Source: Mugil cephalus (taxonomy: Eukaryota > Chordata > Actinopteri > Mugiliformes > Mugilidae). Taken from it: 64,000 bases of DNA. Below, one piece after another: positions 39,111 through 54,100 of this stretch (positions within the stretch are counted from its first letter, which is position 1; the number at the start of each line of letters is the position of its first letter). Position numbers and translations under genes: made by a program. The DNA is taken from contig NC_061781.1 in NCBI RefSeq assembly GCF_022458985.1, positions 14,907,501-14,971,500 on the forward strand, given 5' to 3'. Below the pieces are notes generated by a model. The model did not search any database. It was not told where the DNA came from and was given only the letters and a program-made list of their open reading frames with translations.

Positions 39111-42100
39111 CCGAAGATCCAGCGTACAGCCCTGATAAATACCCCAACCTGCAGCCACAAAGCCAAAGTTGCACATTTAAGAACTGGTTTTCTAAAATGG
39201 CACGTGAAACCAAAAAGCACAAGGAATCGAAAATGTGCGTGGCAGGCAGCATTGTGTGGGACCTGTGATATATCTTTGTGTCAGGGGGCAGTTAGGTACA
39301 GAGACTGAGGGGTGTGATCAACAACCAAACAAACATGTTGTTCAGAGGTGAGGGCGAGGAGGTGTACACAGAGCATCCATCAAACTACATCTGCGAGAGG
39401 CTGATACTGTTCTGTTTACCCTCGCTGCACTCTGCTCATCCTTTTCTTGCAAATCCCAGATGAAAACTTTCATTATGGGATGGTTTATCCGCCGTGACTT
39501 CTAGGCATCAGTCGTGTGGAAACAAGTGTCTCTTGGATATAATGGCAACCAGCATGTCCGCCTGCTTGTTTTTCTTCACCTGCAAGTTACACAACAGCTA
39601 CTTGATTAGCCTGATAAAAGGTCAAATGCCTGTGTGCCAGTGTTAAAGCTGCTACTCATGTTTCTGTCTATCATTGCACATTCTTCAACTTGATTTCTGT
39701 CTCAGCGTAGACAATTACACACACATAGGTCCTCTTGCACATGAATAAGACATGAATAAACTTGGCAACGGTGTGAGAAGATATAAGAAATATATTAGAT
39801 ATTTTACTTACATTAAAGTCACTATAAAAATGTATTTAAAATGTGACTGAGCTCTGTAGAATAAGTAAAAATCCATCATTCAAACAAAAAGCACATTGGC
39901 AAAGTACACAAATACATTTGATGTTAACGTTTTTTATGGAGGCAGGCTTGCTCCTTCTCTGCGTTCATGCACATTATTACATTACTGTATTATTATACCA
40001 GGAATATTAATGCGTTTGCCACTTTTTAATGTTGCATCCGGTGAAGTTGGGTCTAATTCTAACTCTGTTAAGTTTTAACTTTACCAAGTTTCCAGATTCG
40101 CTACATCATGCACTTTATATAATACTAACCTCCAGTATAACGATATAGTTGTATAACTGTCAGCTGTCAGGTTACTGGAGTATAAAGTGTAATATAATTC
40201 CTTCTTCATCGTAGTACAGTATATAATATGGCATAAAACTGGCATAAAGTTGTAATGTCTCCAGAATCTTCAAAGGTACAAGTATAATGTATGTATTTTT
40301 CATTTCTTTCCTCTTTTGGACATTAGGTAAAACATTTCATGGACTGACATGATTTCATCAGTCTGTTAAGTGATGTCATCAACAAAGTTCTTGTAACACT
40401 TGATGCTATTTTTCTTAAGCTTGTCCACGCAGACACATGGTCAAAACTTGAGACAGGCATAATGTTGCTGTACTGCTGTACTTCAACAACAGTGACACAG
40501 GCTTCAAATCACTGTGACATCTGTCTTACCAAAGAGCCATCCGGTGCAAATGGATAGAAATGTATTGCTCTTTATTGTCAGCAACCATATGACACTACGT
40601 TCACACACAGTAAACCTTTCAGGCATTAAAACATCCGCTCTAATAAGCTGTCAATTGTAAATGTCCTTGCTCTTTCACATATTTTTAAGATAATAGTAAT
40701 AGAAATAAAATCAGTGTTGCAATCCATGAAAAATAAAGTATTATCTCTAAGCAAATACAATAATGGCAGTAGGATAACGGGAACAAAATCCAGACTGGCT
40801 CTTGAATTTGAACTATGGTCTGATCATAAATACTCATCATTAACAGTGTCAGAAAAACATTACCCTTTTTATTGGGGCTGTATATTCCTCACATACCACA
40901 ATAAAGTTAATGACAGACATTGTCCAAGCCATAAAACAGTCATATATTTGGAGATGCTGGTCAGCTTCAACAAGGCTCAGTCGCACCTGGCTCATAGATC
41001 AAACTTATACCCAATCAAGTGTCCTCATCGCAGAGATCTAATTTGAAAATACAGATGCATGTCTCGTTCCCACAGCTCCAGCTGACAACAATTTAAATAT
41101 TTTCATTTGTGTTCTGTGGATGTGTGACCTGAAAACTGCATGCCGTGTGAAAATAGAAAACTGAAAAGCATGAGTGCCACAAAATAACATCTTGTAAGTA
41201 CAAAAACCCTGCACTGAATATTTTTGTCTATGACAGTGGGGTGTGCTGTGTTTGTGGTCATAATATTTTTCTTTGTTGTTGCACACGCCACTATGTCTTT
41301 TTCAGTCTAATGCAGATTTGCTGTGTTTGTCATCATAATTTGGAGCCGTTCCCTTTTGCCAACAATGGGTTTTTGTGTTGCCTAAAACTGATGCACTAGC
41401 ATGACCCTGTTACTAGTAGACACACTCTCAGTATGCTCCTTTAGTTTGAACACACACATATAACAATACTATGTTAAAGGAGCACAAATACATTTATAGC
41501 AGGCTATCAATTGCTGAAATTATTCCACTTTATTTGTGTGATTTTAATCCGTTTCAGTGAGTTTTGATGGGAAAAAAAAAACACACAACAGGACAACAGG
41601 AAAAACACATTAAGCAGTGTCCATTGATAAAAATAAATTACTATGGATTTGTATGTGTGGTCACAGCAGCACTTGTATTACTCTTGCTGAAAATACTGTG
41701 CATGCAGAAACTGCCTCGTACCCACCACAGCTCCTCTGCACACCTCCTTTAGAGGTCACGTCTTGCAGGGGTTTGTAAGGGCATTGTGTTTCCATCTGGC
41801 TCATCGCGTTCACACTGTGCATGCAGATTCCAACATAATGGTGGCTATAATCAAATCACCACAAACTAAATTAATTCCACCACACGAACAATGGTTGCAC
41901 TGAACTCAAAGGGAAGAATATATCACGATTTGCAAAGCATCGTATGTCAGCCTCTCTTAGAGTCCCACAGAATTTTTCTTAACCCCAGTGGCGCCATAAC
42001 AAGTTACAGTACTTAGGCCACACAGAAAAATATGATTTAAGTTGTATGTACACTGATATTCAGTCGCTTTTGGTGCACAAGCATGACATCGGGACAATGC

Positions 42101-42240
42101 TGTTGAATCTGCAGAGCTTCTCAATGCTCGTTTGTGTTTATTTAAAACTACAACGTCTGCATTTTTTCTTTCTTGTGGACTGGGATCTGCTTGAAAGATT
42201 CAGCCTCTGTATGGAGAAAATGTTCAAGGCGTGTTCCTCT
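39111..42240. other. Desert to hnrnpa3 promoter
   Basis: AT-rich intergenic DNA. Frames up to 110 codons, none recognised. A 102-codon - strand frame at 42347-42655 abuts the promoter and could at most be part of a divergent non-coding transcript. Confidence 0.4.
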
Positions 42241-42244
42241 ATCA

Positions 42245-42258
42245 CCAGTAGATGTCGC
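42245..42258 (+). promoter_or_regulatory. CTCF-like motif upstream of hnrnpa3
   Basis: CCAGTAGATGTCGC matches the CTCF core CCASYAGRKGGCRS except at one position, + orientation, about 490 bp before the hnrnpa3 start codon. Confidence 0.4.
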
Positions 42259-42659
42259 AAATTATCATAGTTTTCATTATTCAACTCGAGGCAGTAGTAA
42301 AGAACAGAGTGTACTCAACTAGCTGTGCAACTACCTTTGATATACATTATGTTTTGTCTAAATATGTGCATGCGTCAGCCATACACGCTTCATTGAGCGT
42401 CTGTAGGTAATTGTAAACCAAGACGAACTTGAAAGGAAGCTGATCTCGCGATAAAGGTGTGACAGGTATGTGGTGACGACAGCAAGAAGGGTTCTGATTG
42501 GTTAAAGGCAGACAGTCTAAGTAGGTGAAAGTCGAGTCAAGTGGATCACCTGCCAAGTATGTTTTCTTTTTAAGTTCAAAGCCCTTTCCAGTTTTCAGAG
42601 TGTCAGGAAATTCTGTGAATAATAAAAAGAACAGTTTATAAGTCCAACTATCCATGTGT

Positions 42660-42745
42660 ACAAATCATCTGTCCCTCATACTAGCTGATAACCAGACCGA
42701 CACCGTCACGTGACCACTTCCGACCTGCGTCAGGGTTGCTGCAAA
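42660..42745 (+). promoter_or_regulatory. hnrnpa3: hnrnpa3 core promoter / 5'UTR
   Basis: TATA-less and CpG-containing. A 10-bp palindromic E-box GTCACGTGAC (42705-42714, USF/MITF/MYC type) is followed by an inverted ETS site ACTTCCG (42716-42722), 24 nt before the start codon. The transcription start was not determined. Confidence 0.6.
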
Positions 42746-46298
<3,553 letters not shown>

Positions 46299-47095
46299 TT
46301 GTTTCATGTTTTGGTAAGTTGCATTCAGTTTCGCACCTCCCATCAGAGCACAGTACAGAGTGAGCCCATGAAAGTGCAGAATAACTGTTTGTTCTATCCT
46401 GTATCCATTCAACAGGCTTCAGTTCTTAGCAGGAGAGGCGAGGAGGTGAGCAAAGGAATTGTCAGGAAAGCTGCAGGTTACTTTGAGGCAGTCATCTGAA
46501 AGCATTAGAGGAACACACAAGTCAGACATTACCGCAGCTATATCGGAGAAGTTTATGGAAGAAGGACTGTATACACAAGACATGAGCGCAGATGATACCC
46601 TTCCTTAACTGTGATAGATGTTTCCCTACTGAGCAAATTTCTTTTCCTTTTGTGCGTCTGAAGTGTGTGTATTGTGCCTATGGTATCAGGGGTAAAGAGT
46701 AAATTGTTTTTTTGATCTGAAGTCAGTTCTAAATATCTACTTTTTTCTTTTTTACATGGGTTAGTTTTCTGCTGGCCAATTAATCTTATGTCTTTTAACC
46801 TGGATTTTGTCAACTAGCATAGTTATGTCAGGCCCTTAGATAAACGTAGAATTGCGCATTGTTTCTTTCTTGAAGATATTATGATTGCAAGTGTCAAGTG
46901 TATTTTGATTTTGTATGTAAAGCACAGTGTGTAAATCCTAAATGGCACCAGTGTCAACAAATATAAAGCCGTCTGGATTAGAATTAAGGGAATCCCTCAC
47001 TCCTCTTGTTCCCAGAAAAACAAACTCTAGATTGTTCAAATATTTTGAATAGATGAAAAAGACCGAATAAAATTGTGTAGTAAATTAACACGAGG
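46299..47095 (+). other. hnrnpa3: hnrnpa3 3'UTR with an intron (46314-46415)
   Basis: The UTR is interrupted 15 nt after the stop by an intron with a perfect donor (G|GTAAGT) and a TTCAACAG acceptor. The exon from 46416 begins GCTTCAGTTCTTAGCAGGAG, a segment I recognise as shared with mammalian hnRNP A3/A1 3'UTRs. It contains UUAG and UAG-type hnRNP A binding words. The junction lies less than 50 nt past the stop, so it should not itself trigger NMD. Confidence 0.8.
47066..47071 (+). terminator. hnrnpa3: Poly(A) signal of hnrnpa3
   Basis: AATAAA in a UTR-like AT-rich context, about 770 nt downstream of the stop. Cleavage is expected near 47085-47100. Another AATAAA at about 48882, after a T-rich run, could serve a much longer UTR but is weaker evidence. 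Confidence 0.7.
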
Positions 47096-47099
47096 TTCA

Positions 47100-49559
47100 G
47101 TGCATCATTGGTTCAGAGAAAAAAAAAAAAAAAACTAAAATTGTATATTGTATGCATTTACTTGTATCAGGGTCAATGAAAAGGGAGTTTGGGGTAGTTC
47201 TAGAGAAGGGCCCGTGCACCACCTTATACCAGTGTTGAGTGAGTTAAATGACAGCCACGAGCACCTGCAGTTGGGCCCTCAGCAACGCTAGTGTGGAAGA
47301 TTGCAGATGACTGTCAGACAGGACGCCTTCAGCCCCAGCACAGTGGACCAGTCAGCATTTTGAGAGAGAAGGGAGAAGGCAGCGTCAAGCACAACGCCCG
47401 TGGAGGAAGCTTGCAGTGTCGTGCCTGGTAGTGAGCATCTGTTTCTCTTTCAAGGCTAGCTAAAGTCTCCAGCAGCTGGTGCTAGCGAAGAAAGACTAGG
47501 TCCTGGACACACTGGAGATCCCATGAGTCAGAAATACTGCAGATTTACCAGCAAACACTAGATTTGACACATTAAAAAAATAAATAAATAAAAAAAATTG
47601 AGTGAGTATTTCACAAACTTGAGAAGATGGAGCAGGTAAGAGTAACCACTTTGCTTGATTTACAGATGTGGAAAGAGGCATTCTCTTCTTGCTGAAAATC
47701 TGTAAAGACCTGATAACATGGAAGGTTCTGGATGGGTAAGACATTTTTTAAAATATTATCCAAGGCTGCTCTTATATTATTGTAATCTAATAGTGCATAT
47801 TGTAATTGAGCAAGGTGCAGGCCCGAACGTGTTATTAAGGTAAACAAAGACATCCAGTATTTTCTTTTCCAAAGCGTCCGTTGGTTTCATATTTTATTGT
47901 GCTTACTGTCAGTCACTTTGCCCACATGATGTTGACAGTAATAACATGACAAGAAACGAAAGAGAAACTTTTTATTATTTGATCAGTGATTTTAATGATT
48001 GAAACTAAGTTGATAAGAAATGACTTTGCCCAGTAATCCAAAAGCAAATCTTCTCATTTGAAAACTTGACAAGAAATCTGAAGTTTGTGTTAAGAAAATT
48101 GGATGAGCCATTAGCCGAATAGTCGATGTATAAGTGTATGGAGAAAAAAAAAACAGAAATTCCTTCTCATCCTTTAGTGGGAATAAAGGGAAATAATGCA
48201 CTTTAAATTCAAGGTCTCACTCAGCTTTAGCGAGTACAAGATTACGCCCCAAAGGGCAGGGCAAATCCCAGTTGTTTTATTGTGTTAAAAGAAATACACA
48301 CACAAAAAAAAGAAGACGAAGTGGTTCTGACGTCAGTGAGATGAGCTAATGTAAACTAACTGCATCAGTGGAGAGCAACAGTGGCTCCCAGTTTGAAACT
48401 GTAAATGATACATTTCACTGACGCCATAAGCAGATAGCATGCCGTCCAAGAAGTGTATACACACAGACGAACTTCAAAGAGCCACAAATGGGGCTGACAA
48501 TTAGTTTACGAGTTCAAACTAAGTTTATATCTTGTGGGAATTTTCATGAAAATGAAAACTCCTCCTACTGCAGCTGACGGATTCTAGGATTAAGGAATCA
48601 TTCTGTCAAGATCTTTTATTAAAAGAAACTTTGGATTCTTTTGACATTTAAGATTTATCCACGTCGCTTTCATTAACTTCGATCGAGTGAGATTTTTCAG
48701 ATTCCACGTAGGTCAAGGCTGCTCAGGTTTGAAAACAAACAAAACAAAATGTGCCAGCTGTTTCCTGGTCAGTAGCAGGAATAGTATTTCTACATTTCTA
48801 CACACGAATGTCAATGTGTTGTTTCTGTGTTCATGTGCAATATTGTAATGTGTGTGATTTTTTTTAATTTAATTTTTTTTTTAATAAAAACATTTTCTAT
48901 GAAACGGGTGATTTATTTCTGGAAGGAAAAAGTCCTTGAGGGCGGCCTGCTGAGCTATAAATGTTTGTCTTTATTGTAGAGTGCCACTGTTATCAGACTT
49001 GAGAGGAATTTACTGTTTGATTCCCAGATGTCCTTGAGTTTGTTAACCTCCTCCACCGTTTGGTTTGCCGTGAAGATAAAAGGGGCTCGGTGATCAAAGG
49101 TGGCGTCTGTGTGTGTGAAAGTGTGTGCAGAGGCCGCGCTGATAGCACAGGGCTTTACTTTTGAATGTGCCACCCCGGCGGACCATTGTGAAGCTGTAGG
49201 GCCCGTTTGGCGCTGATCGCACTCCCGCACGACAATGGCGCTCTTTGTTATTCGTCATATTAAAATGCAGTGGGTGTACGCTATTTTCACAGCACTATCC
49301 TGCAATGAAAAGATTTAGGTTACTGTACAAACAAGCAGGTTGTGAAAATGGCCTAATCCGATGACGTGTTTCTCCTTTGAGCGAGATTCCATTTTTATTC
49401 TGTTCTCCAAGCCCTCTCTAAAGCCCTCGAGTCAAGTACAGACTTAAACATGTGGTAAGTTACGCAATCGCTCCTTAGACTACATCCGTCTGGCATCAAT
49501 ACGCTACGGGGTGAGGCTGCAGCAAACCACACAATGTTCTCTCACAGAAAATAGGAGGC
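47100..49559. other. Convergent intergenic region hnrnpa3 / nfe2l2a
   Basis: 2.5 kb between the two 3' ends. Holds an A-rich run (47571-47599), a T-rich stretch with AATAAA near 48882 on +, and on the - strand AATAAA at 48970. A 90-codon - strand ORF (48955-49230) has reasonable amino-acid composition but no known family. 48950-49260 is less AT-rich than its surroundings. Confidence 0.45.
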
Positions 49560-49960
49560 CCCATGGCTATATGAAGGGTTTATTTAAAAGCACAGAAGTC
49601 AGGTTTAAAAAAATAAAGTGGCCAGCAAATCATAGAGAGATAGTTATAAAATATGTAACATTCATTGAAATGATCATTAGCATACGGAAATAGGATATAT
49701 ACAATATATTAATATATATACACACACACACATACAGTAACATTTTCATCATTCTCAACAGCAGATAATGTTTATATTTACAAACTATTGGTTAAAGAAT
49801 CTGTGAGAGTATCCGAGTACAAAAGAAGTAAAATATCAAAAATATTACAACATTCAAGAGAAGTAAGCGAAAACTATACAATAGTTCTGGGCTACTAATG
49901 CTTAAAGCTGAGCGACTACAAAGTTATTGCATAGTGTACTATGAAAAACGCAGTACCATA
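49560..49960 (-). other. nfe2l2a: nfe2l2a 3'UTR (approximate)
   Basis: AT-rich region after the stop codon. The nearest - strand AATAAA is at 49579-49584 (TTTATT on +). A second one lies at 48970-48975, so the UTR is about 0.4 or 1.0 kb. An AT/AC simple repeat (49695-49735) lies inside it. The 3' end was not established. Confidence 0.5.
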
Positions 49961-51190
49961 TTATAAAGGAGATATGCGGTTGTCTTTGCTCTTGTAAGTC
50001 TTTTTAATGCGAGGAACGAGGAAGATGTTTCCGTCAGTCGACTGCTGGAGGGAGTAATCCGCCGGGGAGTAGGAGTCCCCCTTCTCATCTCTCAACAGGC
50101 CAAAGACCTCCAGGTACAAGCTGTTCAGCTGCCGCTTCATTTCCTTCAGGTTTGTGATGTTCTTGCTCTTCTCACTCAGTAGCCGCTCTTTTTCGTCCTT
50201 CAGCGAGTCCAGGTCAGTCTCCAGGACCACTATGTTCTCCATCTTGCGCTTGCGGCAGTTCTGGGCGGCCACCTTGTTCTTGCCTCGGCGGCGGATGTCG
50301 CGGACCAGGGCCAGCTGGGCCTCGTTCAGCTGGTGTTTCGACATCATCTCATTGAAGTCGTCAACGGGCAGATTGATGATCATGTCGACGGTGAACGGTA
50401 TTTTGAGGGCCTTGGCCCGCTGCTCGTCTCTGGAGAGACGTGCGTCAGAGCGCTTCTTCTTGTCTTTGGTGAAGGGAGCGCTGCTGTGGCCGCTCTCTTC
50501 CGCCGGGTCTGACGTGTGCTGTTTGGGTTTCATTTCCTGAAGCTCTTGTGGATCCCCATTGAGTACAGAAACTGACGATTGGAGGTCATCGGGTTGGTAA
50601 TTTAACGAGAACATCTCGGAGTAATCGGATTCTGCACTCCCTGGGTTGTGGTCCATCTCATCCATTTCCGAATCGCTGTAACCAAAGGACCCGCCTCCAT
50701 ACGCCGACTTAGAAGGCGAACTAGCGTTTGGACTCGATTGTGTAGAGATTCCCGAATCGGAGTCGGGCAGATCTGTCAAATTTTGTTTGCCACTGTCAAA
50801 TGACTCTCCAGGCGAGAGGCTGTAAAGGTCCATGGATGTGAAGCTGCATTTGTTTGGGATGTCGGACAATGTCGTGGTGCTCTCGTGCTCTTCGAGGCCG
50901 TGTTGACCGTTGCTCCCCTCCAGCACCGTGCTGGGGTAAAACATGTCGCAGAGGTTTTCTGCGCTGTAGTTAGCATCTAGCTGAGTAGCGTTCGGCTTTA
51001 TCTGGCTGAGGTCGCCAGGTGGAGCCATAGTGGGAACAGAGGCATCAAAAGTATTCATAAAGTCCGCAGGGCTGACGTTTAAACTGTTTGTTTTCCCATC
51101 TGTCAGACTGGTCATGGGGTAAAAAGAGTAGTTTGGATTCTGCACTTCGGGGCTGCTTGGTGTGTCCTCCATTGGCATGCTCAGACATTG
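49961..51190 (-). CDS. nfe2l2a: nfe2l2a exon 5 (Neh7/Neh6/Neh1/Neh3)
   Basis: 409 codons, starting [10 protein letters not shown] after a TTCCTTCTAG acceptor and ending RISPL-TAA. Carries the Ser/Asp-rich Neh6 with DSGIS, the CNC-bZIP DNA-binding and dimerisation domain, and the C-terminal Neh3. The second beta-TrCP motif, DSAPGS in human, reads DHNPGS (381-386). Confidence 0.95.
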   Translation of the reverse strand, partial: QCLSMPMEDTPSSPEVQNPNYSFYPMTSLTDGKTNSLNVSPADFMNTFDASVPTMAPPGDLSQIKPNATQLDANYSAENLCDMFYPSTVLEGSNGQHGLEEHESTTTLSDIPNKCSFTSMDLYSLSPGESFDSGKQNLTDLPDSDSGISTQSSPNASSPSKSAYGGGSFGYSDSEMDEMDHNPGSAESDYSEMFSLNYQPDDLQSSVSVLNGDPQELQEMKPKQHTSDPAEESGHSSAPFTKDKKKRSDARLSRDEQRAKALKIPFTVDMIINLPVDDFNEMMSKHQLNEAQLALVRDIRRRGKNKVAAQNCRKRKMENIVVLETDLDSLKDEKERLLSEKSKNITNLKEMKRQLNSLYLEVFGLLRDEKGDSYSPADYSLQQSTDGNIFLVPRIKKTYKSKDNRISPL

Positions 51191-54100
51191 CTAGAAGGAA
51201 AAAAAAAACAGAAAGACACAGAGCAATTAATATAAATACAATGCAGGTAAAATGTAAATTTAATTTTGTGTAAAAATGAGTGGCAGTGTGCTGTTGTTTT
51301 AAAAGGCAGACTACTTCCTACAAATTCTACATAACGTGTCCAAAGGGTTATTATAAGCAATTATTATTATCTTGAGACAATACATTAAAGCAAAATGTGC
51401 TGCATTTAATTTTAGATGTGAAAAAAAATTGAGTTGGCGAGGGCCCGGGCCACGCACCCGTGCAATCTTTCCAGTTGACTGATATGTGACAAAAGCTGGC
51501 CGAGCCGGTTGTAGCAGGTAGCCAACTGTGCCTTCCGAGCCTAACTAGATGTTCAGTTGCTGAAATCTCCCAGCTTCCTGTTACGTAAAGTTAACCGACT
51601 GCTCAACAAGGCAGCTTAAAAAGAGCTGAAACCAAATTCCACAGAAGTCTTATTTGTGCGGTTTGAGCCATATCAGCAGCCTGCAGAATCCAGAGCATTT
51701 TAATATTAGGATTGCAGCCAGTCCACACAGAGCTCCACCCTCCTGCTTATGCAAATAAGAGTTGCCTTAAAACCAAACTGATAAAGCAGCAGTTAGACTA
51801 CCACTCTGCACGAGGCTTCGCCTTTCTGGCTGTGGGCAAAGCTTTTAAGACTGATACACCTAGTTCTTAATCATAAAAACTACAGTAGCTCGCCTTGAGC
51901 AGCCAGCCCTCTCCAGTGCTTCAAAAGGTTCCAACAATGAAGCCTCCTCACAGCTGCGTGCACCTGTCTCTCTCATATGAGACCAGACAAAAAAGTGTTT
52001 GTCCTCTCATGCCAGGCTCCTGCCATTCATGCATTCTTTGGGTATTTGTCCCACAACACAGACGGGCCACGCCACAGAGGCTGTAGGATCTATGTATTAT
52101 ACCTGCAGCTCGGGGAGGGACAAAATCTCCATCCAGGCCTGCTCCAAATCTGGAGACATCGTCTGCGATGGTGGCGGTGGCGGTGGCTGCGGCAGCTGTC
52201 CTGGAGAGAGGCTGGCCGGAGACATGGCTGGCTGCTCGGGGGACATGATCATGTTGCTGCTGATGGGCAACGAAACAGCAGATGTGTCCAGGCAAACTGA
52301 AGTGTTCTGCGAGACAAAAATGAATGAATGAATGGCAGTTTTTTTACACAAATGCTAGTTAAGGCCGCTAATTTGCTAACATACGTTGTGATTTCTTACC
52401 TCCGTTTCATCTAAAGGAAACGTCTCTGCCAGTAGCTGCAAACATTCATCGAATGACATGGCACCACCATTCTCCTGTGTGAAGCCGACATTCTGCAAGA
52501 GAAGTACAGTACCTGCTATTAAATGTGCCACCTAACATTCTTTGCACTGTCTTTTAAAAAACAGCACAAGTTAGCATTCACAGAGCTTAGGTCTCTGAAG
52601 AGCAGTTTCTGCAGCGGGCTACTCTGACACAAAACTACAAACCCTCCTGCGTTTCCGTAATTATACAGAAGTAGGTGGTTCCTTAGCTACAACACATCCG
52701 GAGCCTATCGAATGAGGAGGGAGTGGCTCACTCCTGACCTGGATGATAAGGACATATTTGTGTACCTGTGTAACCTCTAGAGGTGCGCCGGTTGACTGCA
52801 GAGGAGCGCTGGGTGGCACGCGAGGTATGTATTCTCCCGTCTCCTCGTCGAGCTGCAGCTGTGCAAGCAGGGCCTTCTCCTGCTCCCGGACCAGATGCAG
52901 CCTCTTCTCCTCCTCCAGCTCCCGTTGCCGCTGCAGCTCATGCTCCTTCTGGCGGTGGTTGTAGTCAAACACCTCACGCCGGGCACCCAGATCAATGTCC
53001 TGCTTCCACAGTATGTCGATCAGGTCCATGTCCTGGAAAGACAACGGCAGATGCGTTTAGAGAGTTGCGCGCCGTCCCGCAGTCCTGCAGCGAGGACGCG
53101 GTCGGAATAGGAGCAAGGAAGAGCGTCCATGCCCCGAAGCCATTGCACCTGCCACACCCAGTTATTCGGTTTCTGTTCGCCGACAACAATACTGGCACTA
53201 ATGTCAAGGGGCTGCATGAATAATGAATGCACTTCTCTCTTTCCCCTGTTGCCACCACACACCAACGCGTATCCTCATCTGACACCCTTGCCAAGGCGAG
53301 TGGTCATTACCCATCCCATTACGGGAAGGTGTGAATTCATCTGTAACGTTCAAGTCCGCTAATGGCCAGGATTTGGGTTCACAAAATATTCAGTTTTTGA
53401 TTCAATCTGCAAACAACTAGTTTTCAAATAGTTTAGAAGTTAAATAAATAAACGGTCGTATTATTCTACAGCATTTTTTTAGTGCAAGACATGGTTTTAG
53501 AATACATTACGGTCGCACAGGAGTACTATTAGAAAGGCTGGTGAAATGTAATTAAATGTATTTGTGAATGTAAATCTGTGGAGTGGCTGCTGTTTTGCCT
53601 TGATAAGTCTTCAAATAAACACCTGCTGGTTTTGGTAACAGATCTTCGCTGCACAACAATCTCGTCCTACATTTTATCTCCACGTTTAGACTGAGCGCGG
53701 CTGACAACACACAACACAAACATCTCTGACGACATTTCGATACCGCTTCCTGTAGATTTCCCCTCAACGGGCTGAATGTTAGCTGGCTTTTTTAAACAAG
53801 AATGTCTAAAGATAAATAATGATGCTCTCCTCCTCGGCCTTTTTTTTTTTTTTTTTACAAGAATTTATTTACAGAAGGAAACTGTTTCACAAGGCCCACG
53901 GATGTTGCATAAACCCAAGACACTGGCCCACAAGGAAACGTCTGAGCATGTGACCCGTTTCTTCCTCAGATGTAACTTATGAGATAGGCTTCATAATACT
54001 CAGTTACATGGACGGAGCAGAAACAGCCTGGAGGACGCCAAGAGGGAACCGGAGGAAAACAAAGCACAAAGCAGAACAATGAACAATAAAGAGGATGTGG

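Noticed and set aside
42347-42655. 102-codon - strand ORF next to the hnrnpa3 promoter
   Set aside because: No recognised domain; likely chance frame.
50154-50540. 128-codon + strand ORF
   Set aside because: Antisense shadow of the Nrf2a bZIP exon.
52783-53223. 146-codon + strand ORF
   Set aside because: Antisense to nfe2l2a exon 2; Ala/Pro-rich composition follows from the GC-rich opposite strand.
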